A program made the position numbers and the translations under genes. A stretch of 64,000 bases of DNA from Mercurialis annua (Eukaryota > Streptophyta > Magnoliopsida > Malpighiales > Euphorbiaceae), in contig NC_065577.1 in assembly GCF_937616625.2 (NCBI RefSeq), forward strand, positions 4,629,001-4,693,000. The letters are read 5' to 3'. Below are positions 43,823 to 56,200 of this stretch, piece by piece; the stretch's first letter is position 1, and every line of letters starts with the position of its first letter. Under the pieces are notes generated by a model, which had not been told where the DNA came from, did not search any database, and was given only the letters and a program-made list of their open reading frames with translations.

Positions 43823-44930
43823 TGTTAGGTTTTCGTGTCCATTTGAGGTGTTTTGTTGCTCATTTTCATGTCGAAGCGTTTCAGGTACATATTAGCAAAA
43901 AATGGGCAGATTGGAGCGTAAGTGGAGCAAACAAGGCCAGAAGAAGCAGAAGTCTCCAAGCCAGAGCCTGTTTCGATCAAAAAAGAGGAGGTTTCGATCG
44001 AAACACCCCTCAAAAACCCTTGTCTCGATCGAGACAAAGGTGGTTTCGATCGAAACCAAGACAGACTCATCTAAAAGTAGTTTTGTGTAAGCCTATTTCG
44101 AAAGAAACAAGTTCATTTCGGACAGAAACACCTCATTAATGAATACACGTGATTTGGAGCTGAAAAAGCATATGCGGACAAATCTTTGGTCTATTTTGAT
44201 TGGCTACTTCTTTTAGACTTCCCTTATGATGTATTTTTATTCCCCTTTTGTCCTAAAACTATAAAAGGATCCCCACTTTTCCATTTTAGGGTTATGCACT
44301 TATTTTGAGGATTGTAGCCTCTATCATTTACTATTCCCAGATTTTTATTCCTTTTGCTCTTAGTTACTTTTCAAGCTTTTATTTTGGATTCAAGTGATTA
44401 ATTAATAGAAGATTATTGTTCCTTCTATCATTATTGTTCTTCATTATCTATTTAATGCTTTGGATTTCTTATTATTACAAGGTAATTACTCTATAAACAA
44501 TGTTTACTTTTTGTTCTTATTTATTAGTTAATATCATGTTAGTAGTTAGTAGCTAAATCCGTTGTTTAGGGGTTGGTAATGAAGTTTGATTGTGATTAGT
44601 TGATTAGGGTTTAATTGGGTTTAAAGTTTGTAGTGATTTGTATGCTTAATGCCTAGGATAGATTGATCTCCTAATCCTAGGTTTAAAGGTTAATTAATTA
44701 GGCGAGAGTCATTTAATTACCCGGAACTAGCATATCACTTAATTATGGCTTAATCACGTGAGAGCGGTTTAGGGCTTAATCGGTAATAGGTTAGCTTCAT
44801 GATTGGATTCGATTGGTATCATCGAAATCTAATTATGCGATAACGATTTAGATTTTGATATATTAATTTAATTTCAATTAGTTCTAATTGCAGACTTGAG
44901 AGAGCGAATTAGACATTTTAGAAAGACTTG
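43823..44930 (+). repeat. LTR-like sequence A (gypsy type, borders uncertain)
   Basis: Has a clear TATA box ACTATAAAAGG (44259-44269) and a T-rich downstream region as in U5. A cluster of palindromes with the core TTTCGATCGAAA lies 130-290 bases upstream of the TATA. A start at TGTTAGG (43823) is plausible; the right end is near the start of LTR B. The Athila/Tat lineage is only suspected. Confidence 0.45.
43971..44130. repeat. Palindrome cluster 1, core CGATCG
   Basis: Perfect palindromes GTTTCGATCGAAAC (43991-44004), TGTCTCGATCGAGACA (44021-44036) and TGGTTTCGATCGAAACCA (44041-44058). Weaker members TTTCGATCAAAA (43971), TTTCGAAAGAAA (about 44096) and TTTCGGACAGAAA (about 44117) flank them. 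Confidence 0.9.
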
Positions 44931-45857
44931 TGATAGGAGTAGAAATACTCCTATATTTTGTGTGTTTTATATGTCATATATGTGCATTTGACGTTGGTTT
45001 GAGCTTCTTTGTACTCATTTTTGTGTTTGAGCATTTCAGGCATAATGTGGAGTTTTTCATGATATTCAAGCCATTTGGAAGCCATTGGGATCATAATTGA
45101 AGCTTTGAGGAAAGTTGTGCGAAAATCCGATGAAAATAGGCGCCGAGAGCACAAGTTTCTACTTGTGAAATTAACCCCTCTTCATTGATTGAATATTTTG
45201 GAATACTTAGAGATTTCAATTGACTTTATGTTATTCACAAGAAATAAAGTAGACATCCTAATCTTTCCATAGAATCAAGAATCGACTCATTCCGACGTTT
45301 CTACACCGAGTTATGACCTTTTGAAGTTGACTGTTGTGCAGCAGAAAAAGTGCACGAACGTGTAACCTAAAGTGCACGAACGTGTACTTTGGCCGAAGGG
45401 AAATTGAAGGCGAAACTGAAGAAAAAAGTGAAAAATTGGCTAAGTGTTGGGGTGCATGAACGTGTACCTATGGAGCACGAACGTGCACCCCCAGAATCAA
45501 CAAAAGTGCACGAACGTGCAGTTGAGGTTTCCTGCGACCTGTTTTGAAAACAAATGCCCCGGAACATTGCCAAACACCACCAAACTCAAGGGCACTTCTG
45601 GGTTTTCACTTAAACTCGACCTAAAGTCATTCTCTGAGCCAAAAGACATATAAATACCGCCTTAAGACATTGAAGGAAGGGTTCGCTTAGTTCGCCACAT
45701 TAGACATTAGTTTTACATTAGTTTAGTTTTTCTTTTGATTACCGTTCATCGTTTCAGCTTGTATTCTGGATTTTCTTCATCATTGTTTTGGGATTATTGT
45801 CGATTAAGGTACGATAACTATTAAGAGATTAGTTATTATTGTCACTTATTCAGCCAT
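44931..45857 (+). repeat. LTR-like sequence B, truncated by Tekay insertion
   Basis: Starts TGATAGGAGTAGAAATACTC and has a TATA box CATATAAATACC near 45648. It is cut at 45857 by the Tekay-like element, so its 3' end would lie beyond the right edge. It carries the TGCACGAACGTGCA motif cluster 130-300 bases upstream of the TATA. The family is not assigned. Confidence 0.5.
45351..45522. repeat. Palindrome cluster 2, core CGAACG
   Basis: Five sites: TGCACGAACGTGTA (45351 and 45373), GTGCATGAACGTGTAC (about 45452), GAGCACGAACGTGCAC (about 45473) and TGCACGAACGTGCA (45507-45520). Each is an inverted repeat around a central AA; one has TG in place of the left CG. Confidence 0.9.
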
Positions 45858-48755
45858 TGTCACGACCCATTTTCATGAATCGCGACCGGCGCTAGGGTAT
45901 GGGTAATGTAGTACCGAAACCCGTAGCTAGCCCTTCATTTAATTCATAAACACATAAACCTGCAGAAAACCAATGCTCGGGGGCAACCGAGACTTCAGCC
46001 TAAACTAGCAGTTATAATAATAAACAGTTAATATAACATGCTTATTCAATTTTGGGTCTAAAATAGGCATAACATAAATAATCCGAAATAAATACATAAC
46101 ATGCCAGAGCAATATAACCAGCCAGACCAATCCGACAAACAACTGTAACAATAATAAAGACGTCTAGTCAACTACTGCGGTCTAAGAATAAAATAGTTTG
46201 ACAGTTTATCAAAATAAATGGAACCTCCGAGGAAAAGTAAATGCGGAGATCACCAGACTCTCTCAGATCATAACCCTGGGAAAAATTGGGAAAACAACGG
46301 GGTCAGATATACTGAGATGACTTCATACCACTATTTACATTTATTAAGTGGAAAACCTTTAAAACGTTTAAAACATTTAATAGCGATATTACAGATAATA
46401 GTTGGAACCCTAATCCACAATTCTAAATAATAATCATAATCCAATAGGTCTGGTCCCGAGAGCTGAGCTACACCGAGTTACCACTGACCACACTTATACC
46501 AGAGTCCCGAGAGCTGAGCTACACCGAGTTACTCTACCTGGTCCCGAGAGCTATGCTCACACCGAGTTACCACATTTCCATATATACCTTACCCAGATCA
46601 ATACCGGTGCGCACGCAGTCCTAATGATGCCCATTAGGTAGCACGTTCCAACTAAGAGCCATAATATAAAAACAGTTCGAAATATACGTACAGTATATAT
46701 ATTTAATATTAAAATAACAATTTACTTAATAAAGCGGTAAATAGTAAATATAAACTCACTGCTTGCTAATCCGCGTGAAATACCGGCAAGCAACTAACTC
46801 TGGTTCGCCTCTGAAGCACGAACAGTAGACGAGTCTAGACAAATAAAATAATTATTAAAATCAGACCCTAACTCTAGAGAGTACTAGACACCACATAAGA
46901 CTAGCACAATTAACACGTAGTAAATAAACAATCCAAAGTAACACAAATATATCCAAAAGGTAATAAAGCCCAATTAATATAAGTCTATTGAGTTCTCACT
47001 TTAAAATCCAATTTATAAATATTATTTAATAACTTTAAATAATAAATAATTTACAAATAGTGGGTTTGCCGAGTTACCAATAACTACCAAGCTAACCTCA
47101 CTTGTCGGATGACCCAAGTCTAATCCGACTCAAAACGTTTATCAAATATAAACCCGAGTTTATATTTATAAAACAATTTAACAAAATATTAATCCATTTT
47201 AAAAGCGGAACTCAATAACTTCAATTCTAAGTAACCCAAGTTACAATCAAAAACTTAATCATTTTAAGTTAATAAAAGTTTTAGAGACTAAATTGTACTT
47301 TAGCCAATTAGGGACTAAACTGTACTTTTGCCAAAAAGGTATTTAAAATCAATTTAATCACCTTTGTTTATAATTTAAACAAATAATAAGTCACCAACCA
47401 CAAATCCACTTAATTAATAAAAGAAAACATATTCAAGGGCTAATTTGTAATTTAGCCAATTTTATGTCAATTTGATATTCTTAAATAAATAAAATTACCC
47501 GAGTAATTATATTAGCCAAATAATAAATAGCTATCGTTTTCAACTTAATAATTATAAATCAAATTTAATTTCAAGTTATTATCAAACAAAACTAAAATCT
47601 AACTTAAAGGATATAATTGATTCAAACATATCAAGCTAATGGTCAAAGTGGCTTATTAGCCACCATCAACCTTAATTCAAAAATAACCTCACTGCCGCCA
47701 TAGCTAGGAAGAACAAGTATGAATCTATTCCAAGAACAAACTTCCAAACTTAAAAACAACTCAATCTATAACCTAAACATTCAACCAACATCTGATTTAG
47801 TCTCAACTAGGATCCATAAACAATCAAAATGTTAACAGCTAAAGGAATATAGATTCAGCAAAAACAATCCAAGTATGAACGATGGGCAAACTGGAAACAA
47901 TGGATCGTTACTTATCGAACGCTTAAACTACTAACAACCCAAGAGATTATGATCATAAACAAGTGAAATCTTAAGCAAAGGAAGGAAAAGAGTTCGGCAG
48001 TAAACATACAAACTCAAAACAGAATTTATAAAGCTTTAAAACGGAAACCGTACGGCGATTGAAACGAGATCGATTACGTACCGTTTAGCAAAACCGAGAT
48101 AGAGAAACGTAGGGAATTGAGTCTAGAACGTCTGAGATCAAACGGTTTCAGTTTTGATCTAGAAATGAACTCACACGGATCAGAAAACCAAAGTGTGTTC
48201 AAAGCATGAAATCTGAAAATCAAAGGAATTATAAACACTTACCGAACAGCGATCTTTGGAGGATGATTACGGATTCAATACTCAGCGAAAGAACGAAAGA
48301 AGAGTGGCTAGGGTTAGTTTGCAGTGTGATCTAGGTTTTCTATGAAGAAATCGACCTAAAATAACGTAGGGAAGTGAGCCGTAAATGAGATCGAAAACGG
48401 CTGGGCGAAGGGGTCCAAGAACTGCTGGGTTCTCGAACGGGAATGGCCCTTTTTGGCCTGATCCCGTTCGAGAAAGGGCCTGGTCTCGAACGAGACCAGG
48501 CCTGCAAAAGGATTCTCGTTCGAGAATCCTTGGATTCTCGAACGAGAATCAAATTAAATTCTCAGGTCTCGATTGAGACCTGAGTTAACCAGAAGTGGTT
48601 CAACCACAACCCAAGAAGAAATCTTTTTTTTTTTAACCGAACCAAAAATGAATCGAACCACAATTAATTTACGAAACTTCAAATACCCCTCAAAACACAT
48701 CCGGAACCACGTCGGAAATTAACAAAATAAATTCAAAATTTTACGGGATATTACA
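45858..48755 (-). repeat. 3' LTR of Tekay-like element (2.9 kb)
   Basis: Minus-strand ends are TGTAATATCCCGT and AATGGGTCGTGACA, shared with the LTRs of the nested element. The polypurine tract is on minus just outside (GTTGGGGAGAA, 48756-48766). A motif close to CCCGAGAGCTGAGCTACACC is repeated three times around 46455-46575. Palindrome cluster 3 lies at 48430-48584. No gene is present; open frames inside are chance. Confidence 0.9.
48430..48584. repeat. Palindrome cluster 3, cores CGAACG/CGTTCG/CGATTG
   Basis: Stem TTCTCGAACGGGA (48430-48442) pairs with TCCCGTTCGAGAA (48462-48474). GGCCTGGTCTCG-AA-CGAGACCAGGCC spans 48477-48502. AAGGATTCTCG-TT-CGAGAATCCTT spans 48508-48531. GATTCTCGAACGAGAATC spans 48533-48550. 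CTCAGGTCTC-GATT-GAGACCTGAG spans 48561-48584. All are perfect inverted repeats packed end to end in 155 bases. Confidence 0.95.
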
Positions 48756-48872
48756 TTCTCCCCAACTAATTAAAAATTCGTCCTCGAATTTAACACGATA
48801 AGCAATTACCATTAGAACAACACGTAACAGAAGTAAAAATCATAAAAGTCACAGAAATCAAGATATTGTACC

Positions 48873-50376
48873 TCACGGAAATAGAAAAGGATAGCGATTC
48901 CGCATATCCAACTCGGTCTCCCAAGTACACTCCTCTACAGAATGATTGCGCCAGAGAACTTTAACCATCGGAATCTCCTTATTCCGCAATTTACGCACTT
49001 GCGTATCAACAATCTCAACTGGTTGTTCCTCATAGGACAGCTCCTGGTCAATCTCAACACTCTGAGGCACAATCACGTGTGAAGGATCAGAAATGCACTT
49101 TCTCAACATAGAAACGTGAAACACCGGATGTACTAACGACATGTCTGGCGGTAGAACCAGACGATAAGCCACAGCTCCAATCCTCTCTGAAATCTCATAA
49201 GGACCAATATACCTCGGTGCCAACTTTCCCTTGACACCAAAACGAACCACGCCTTTCATAGGCGAAACCCGAAGAAATACGAAATCACCAACCTGGAACT
49301 CAATGTCTTTCCTCTTCGGATCAGCATAACTCTTATGCCGACTAAAAGCAGTCTCTAACCTCCGCTTAATCAACGGTACCTTCTCTGAGGTAATCTGAAT
49401 AATCTCCGCTCCCGAGAGTTTACGCTCTCCGACCTCCTCCCAACAGATAGGAGATACACTTGCGCCCGTACAAAGCCTCATACGGCGCCATCTCGATACT
49501 CGCGTGGTAACTGTTGTTATAAGAAAACTCAATCAACGGCAAATGAGTATCCCAGCTACCCTGAAAATCGAGAACACACATCCTGAGCATATCCTCCAAC
49601 GTCTGAATAGTCCTCTCAGACTGACCGTCAGTCTGAGGATGAAAAGCTGTACTGAAATCCAATCGAGAACCCAAGGATTCCTGTAACGCTTTCCAGAACC
49701 TCGAAGTAAACACAGAACCTCTGTCTGAAACAATAGAAACCGGTACACCATGCAAACTGACAATCCTGTCGATGTACAACTGAGCCAACCTCGAAGCAGT
49801 ATACGAAACCTTTATCGGAAGGAAATGAGCTGACTTGGTCATACGGTCAACTATCACCCAGATGGAATCGTATCCCTGTCGAGTACGTGGTAAACCAACC
49901 ACAAAATCCATAGCAATCCGCTCCCACTTCCACTCTGGAATAGGTAGTGGCTGCAGATAGCCAAAAGGTCTCTGATGCTCCAGCTTCACCTGCTGGCACG
50001 TCAGACACTTAGAAACATACTCAGCGACATCCTTCTTCATCCCGCTCCACCAGTAGGTACCCTTAAGATCATGGTACATCTTAGTAGAACCCGGATGAAC
50101 ACTATAAGCAGACTTGTGCGCTTCTTCCAGAATCTGGTCCCTCAAACCATCTGAATCCGGAACACACAATCTCGAACCATGTCTCAGAACACCATCCACA
50201 AACGTAAACTCAGGATTTCCATCCTGCTGAACCTCCTCAATAATCCGTTTCAACTGTGAATCCTCAGCTTGTAAAGCTTTAATCCGATCAATCAAAACAG
50301 GTTGCACTTGTAACTGTGCTAACAAACATCCAGTATGAGAAATCTGAAAACCATAGCCTGAAGCTATCAAACTGTG
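48873..50376 (-). pseudogene. Pol 3' part: integrase and chromodomain (frameshifted)
   Basis: Continues the reading frame of the pol part at 60535-62303 across the nested insertion. It shows the integrase zinc finger ([10 protein letters not shown], then CLTCQQVK), the catalytic core ([36 protein letters not shown]) and the GRKC segment. Near 49440 the frame shifts, and the rest continues in another frame (49532-48873): RYIGPYEISERIGAVAYRL, HPVFHVSML and a chromodomain-like end (VKVLWRNHSVEECTWE). The shift removes the C-terminal part from the protein, so integration function is likely lost. Confidence 0.9.
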
Positions 50377-53275
50377 TGTCACGACCCATTTTCATGAATC
50401 GTGACCGGCGCTAGGGTATGGGTATGGTTGTACCAAAACCCGTAGCAAGTCTTGCGGATAACAGTTAAATATCATAAACAGCTATGTACCTGCAGAAAAC
50501 CACATGCTCGGGGGAAACCGAGACTTCAGCCTAGTCTAGCAGTACATATAAACAACATATAATTTAAGTATACTTATCTCAAGAAAAACCTCCCACAGTA
50601 TGGCAATATATAAAATAACATAAACACTGTAATCATGCCAAGGCAAATAAAGTAACAGTTGGACCATTCCAACAACCAATTGTCTAAAACGATAAGTATA
50701 CGACTAAGACATAAATAAACTAATACTACTACTGCGGTCTAAGATTTTAAAACAGTTCGACTCTTTTATTCTGAAATAAAATAATGAACCTCCGAGAATG
50801 AAGAAACGGAGATCGACTAATGCTCAAATCATAAACCTGGAAAATTTGGGAAAACAACGGGGTCAGATTTACTGAGTAGAGTTTATATAACCATTTACAT
50901 TTATTAAGTTGAAAACCTTAAAAACGTTTAATAAAACATTAGTTCATTGTGGATTATCAATGAAACCCTAAACCACAATTCTAAATCCATTGTCGTGTCG
51001 GTGAGACGTATCTCAAAAACCGATCCCCGACTATCACTTAATAAATAGTGAGCCCAGGAGACGTATCTTCCACCGGTGCCCTCACTAAGGTGAGATGTAT
51101 CTCGAACCTACCTCAATACCATAATCATTACCGGTGCGCACGCAGTCCCGATGATGCCCATCGAGTAGCACGTTCCAAATTAAATCCACAATGCCGAAAA
51201 ACAGTTCAAAAGCTGTTTATACATATACATATACAAAATATAATATTTGCTTAATAAAGAGGTAAATAGAGATATAAACTCACTGCTTGCTATTCCACGT
51301 GAAACTTGACAAGCAATCTAACTCTGGTTCGCCTCTAAAGTACGAACAGTCGACGGGTCTAAATAAAATATTAAAATCACAATTAAAATCGGACCCTAAC
51401 TCTAAAGAGTACTAGACACCACATAGGACTAGCACAACACAGTATCAAACCGCATTAAATAAACACTTAAGATTTACACGTATTAAAACTATAACCCAAA
51501 TTATAGAAATCAAACCATAAGTTAAATATTAAATTACAATTCTAGTAATTTATAAAACAAATTAATTTAACCCAAGTTAAAATCCATATCAGTGAGTCAG
51601 CCGAGTTATTAAAACTACCAAGTTTCTTCCCACTAATCGGGCGACCACAGTCTAACCCAAATCAAAACTTTATTTATTAAATTATAAACCCGAGTTTATA
51701 AATTAAAATACTAGATAAAATAATTATCTATTTTTAAAATAGAATTCAATAACTTCAAATTCAAGTAACCTAAGTTACAACTAAAACTTAACCATTTTAA
51801 GTTTAATAAAGTTTAGGGATTAAACTGTACTTTAGCCAATTTGATTTTCGAAATCAAATTTAATTACTCGTTTTCAATTTTACTAAATTATAAATCAAAT
51901 AAAAGTCCAAAAGTTATCCTATTGATAAAAACTTAACTTAAATAAGTCTTTTAAAAACTTTAGGAGCTAAATGGTAAATTAGCCAAAATAACATATAAAT
52001 CAAAATTAAATATAATTACCCGAGTAATTATATTAATTTAGATTATAAAATAATTATCGTTTTCAAGTTGTCTATTTAAAATCGAAACGGAATCCAAACG
52101 TTAAAAACAAACAACTATAATTCAATTGGTGTAATCTAACAATTTGGTGACTAATGTGGCCATTTGGCCATCTCCTTCAATTTCAAAACTCATCCCCGCC
52201 CAAGTCAGGAACAGATTACAATCTTATAACTACAAGCCATGTTCAACAATTTTTAGGTTTAAAAACTATAAAATCTAATCATAGATTTAACCTAAGTATG
52301 ATTTCTTTAATAATCCCAAATAATAACAACGGCACATCACATAGGCATTGATTAAGAACAAGAAACATCAAAGAAACCATTCACGGCGGCAATCGAGCAT
52401 TCGATAAACGGGGAATCGAAACGATAGGAATACGACGAACAATTACACTTATTAATTGAATGTTCATTCTTCTTATCATAGGTAACAAGAAATTGATCTA
52501 AGGCAGCCGAATCAAAACCAAAGAAAACGGCAGTAACACGCAAAACATGTCGAAATCGAAACGGCGAGAAAACGAGCAACCTATACGTACCTAAATAAAT
52601 TCTGAAACGTAGCGATGATAGAGCTCGCTGAGTTGGTGCGGATCGACGAAAAACAATCGAATTACAACTAATACAACAAGAAGGAATTTAAGAACCGTAT
52701 TCGACGATATCGTACTTTAAACGAAGAAACAAAGAAGAGTAATGAACACATACCAGATTGGAACGAACGGAAAGGATGATGATGGAGTTTCAGATTCGTT
52801 TAGAGGAATGGCGGCTCAGTTTGATTAAAAGTGAAGAAAACTTTAGGTTTCGAATTAAGAATCGTGAGCCAGAAGGTTAATATATTGGAGAGGAAAAGAA
52901 GAATACTGCTGCAGATTTAAGATAGCTTATATAGCAATTGTATGGCCTTTTTCTTATTTTAAAAGCATGGGCTTATCATCTTATTGAAACAAGTGGGCTA
53001 TATCACGTGGATTGAAAGAAAGAAACAAAGGTAATGCATGGAAATGCATGGATATTTATATATATTTTTCTTTTTCTTTTTTCTTTTCTTTTGCTTAAAA
53101 AAAATAATAATAATACAAATCGAGCCCGAACGAATTACGAACGAATCAACGAACGACTCAAATAAAATAAAATAAAAATATATAATAATAATAATAAATT
53201 TCTTAAAACTTGACGGAGTGAAAAAAATTTATAAATAAAGTAAAAAAAAAAAAAATTAAAATACGGCATATTACA
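50377..53275 (-). repeat. 3' LTR of nested element
   Basis: Plus-strand ends TGTCACGACCC and GGCATATTACA; the partner LTR has GGGATATTACA. The motif GAGACGTATCT or a variant occurs three times near 51003-51104. The small open frames at 52154-52351 and 52352-52579 are duplicated in the other LTR and have no known motif. Outside lies the purine tract (minus GTTGGGGAGAA, 53276-53286). Confidence 0.93.
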
Positions 53276-56200
53276 TTCTCCCCAACTTATTAAAAATTCG
53301 TCTCGAATTTAGAACGCAAAAACGACCAACGTAATACACAACATAAAATTACATACAAAATGCACATAACCATCGTAAAACTCACGAACCAGATACCCAA
53401 GGTAATCAAGGACAGCAATAATAATAATTCTGCGTAACGAACTCCGTCTCTTAAGAACATTTCTCAACCAAGTAACCAATAAAACCAAAACCATATAACA
53501 GTTAAGCTCTATCGAGATCCATTTGAAAACATGATTCGGAAACCTTTTCAAATCATTTGGTAAAATAACTTAAAAGAAAACAAAATGGTACTTAGCTGAG
53601 TCAACCAAGACTTCCAAGCTTAAATCACGTGTCGGACGACCCAAGTCAAACCCGAATCAAAGAAACCTCAATATAAACCAATGTTTAAAATCTGAGAATT
53701 CATTTGATAAAATAACATGAAGTTTGAAACGGAACTCACCATTACTTAACTAGTCAACCATTAACAACACGCACCCAGAGTTTTCAATAAAATCCAGAAT
53801 AACAAACATGCTAAAAATGGCACCACAAGCCACAACATATTAATTCCGTGCTTAACGACTTAAGCACTTGCATAAATGAAACTCAATAGGTTGTTCTTCG
53901 AACAAAACTCAATACCACAATACATACACTAAACAATTTCAGATGGTTACAAAAAGTCTCAACACTAACTTTCACTTGATAAACGATATCGCCATATCTA
54001 GGTGAAATCAAACAAGGAAAACAAACTCTCCTACAAAAATTTTGACTGAGAAGCTTAAGATAATATAGAACGAAGCCTCAAATCTCTTGCAATGATAACT
54101 CCAAACAAAATTTCCACTCTGGAAGGTCAACACAAGATGAAATACGCCGAAAACATATGGGGTATTACATTCTCCCCAACCTATGAAAAACTCGACCTTG
54201 AATTTTAAATCTGAAACTGACTCGCAGTTTAAACGGTCACAACACACTTATGCGCAAAATTCTGATTCTAACAACTTAGTGCCCCAACGATCACTCGATC
54301 AACATAATGTCAATAATCAACCAAGAGCCACAAATACGCTTTAACAAGTTGGCTTCCAAAACTGACTTAAATCTATACGATTAATAACTCTACATCATCA
54401 AAGTGCAAGAACAAGCCCTAAGCTCAACTATAGTTCTTACAATTCCAAACTCTATCGTTTCATATAGGGTATTGAAAACACAAACTGATAAAATCTTGCG
54501 TTCTACAACACCTACTCACTTATCCACTTATAACGAGCTCGACACCCAAAGCAATCGATAACAATACCCCACAACAACTAAATAATATTTTGGCCAAAAA
54601 CAACCACTATATGAATCATTTGGTCCAACGATTAATACCAATTTCGATAATACCATTAACTTCCTGAATCATAAACACAAAACTCTTACCGTCATTCAAA
54701 AGAATACGTAAACTTAACTCATGATAGCAAAATTCCAGATTAGCAACAAAATCTCAATCCTATTTATTCCTTCAATCATTTAAAAATAAAATAGGTCGTA
54801 ATAATCTAAGTATCTAATCATCAACTTACATCTTAACTATGCCTCACAAACTTAACTTTATTCCAGATAAAAAAATAAAAAAATAAATTAATATCGAACA
54901 AAACATTATCAAGGCTCTCAACAATTAAACCCTCAATCTATAGTGTCGACCAACCGACCTTGTTGTCGAAACTCACCAAACACAATCCTCAGAGTTTTTC
55001 AAATCAACTAGTTCATATACCCAAATCAAATCCAAATTCTCAAAATTATTCCATCGATTGACTATAACCTCGTATACAACAAGAAATCACTACGACCAAT
55101 TTACCCCACCAGATTGTTAATTATGCTCAAAATCAACCTATGAAAGTATAAAATTTTCAAATACGTAGAAAATTTTATATTCAAAATTTTCCACCTCTCT
55201 TTTAAAAGACTTTACATCTTAGACCTCCTTTATATATATTCAAAAATCGAATACCTTTGCAGTTGGAAAACCATCAGTTTAGTAAATCTCTGAAAATTCA
55301 AAATATTTGCATTGTAAATCCGCAGATTTCCTTTACTTTTAAATAAGTTGCAAATTTGTGAAACAGTTCAACTGATAAAAATTATGTTATCTGTAAATCA
55401 AACTTGCTAAATCATTTATCCTTTTCTCGTAAATAATCAACTGTGGAAAAATTCTCCGTATTCAAAATACACATTGATGTTGTAAAACATCCAAAATTGT
55501 ACGTCGCTTTTAAATCTTACTCTCAAACAAAAACACGATTTGAAAAACTCGATCAACCGAAAAATTAATTATTCCATTTGAATCAAATTTGATAAAATCC
55601 TTTCTTCCCTTCAGGACGTAAAATTTAGCAATGCAAATATCTTTATTTACAAAAATACCTTTATATCAATAAACCAAAACGTTTGAATAAAAATTGAATT
55701 AATATAACAAATTTTATTTTAAAATCACTGTGTAATTACATAAATTGAGCATAACAAAATCCTTCAATCCATAGAAATTAAAGTCAATATCGGAAATTTC
55801 CACGAAAGCTTTCTAATCTACATATAATTATATACTGCACTTAGCACAACTAAATTCTCGCACGCAACCTTAAAATATTCCTTCAATTTCATACTTACAA
55901 TCTACCAAATCATATGATACCACCAAAATAAATCAAAACAATATCTCCATTAAAGCTCATAAGCATAAAGTAATATCCAATAAAACTCCAAATAAACTGA
56001 AACTTAATTCAAAAAGAACAACAGATCACATATATTTCCACAAAACTTACCACCAGTTCCCACATCACACCGAATCAACTTAATGAAAACACCAGCGTAT
56101 TAAATACACTGATTTATCATCTCGGGTCAGGATTTCCAATATCCTTTTCCAGTATAAACAGAAACCACCAACCGTTCTAAGAAAAAAAATTCCTACACTT

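Noticed and set aside
52154..52579. Open frames of 65 and 75 codons, repeated at 59416-59841
   Set aside because: They recur only because they lie in the two LTRs of the nested element; no motif, no signal and no reason to be coding.
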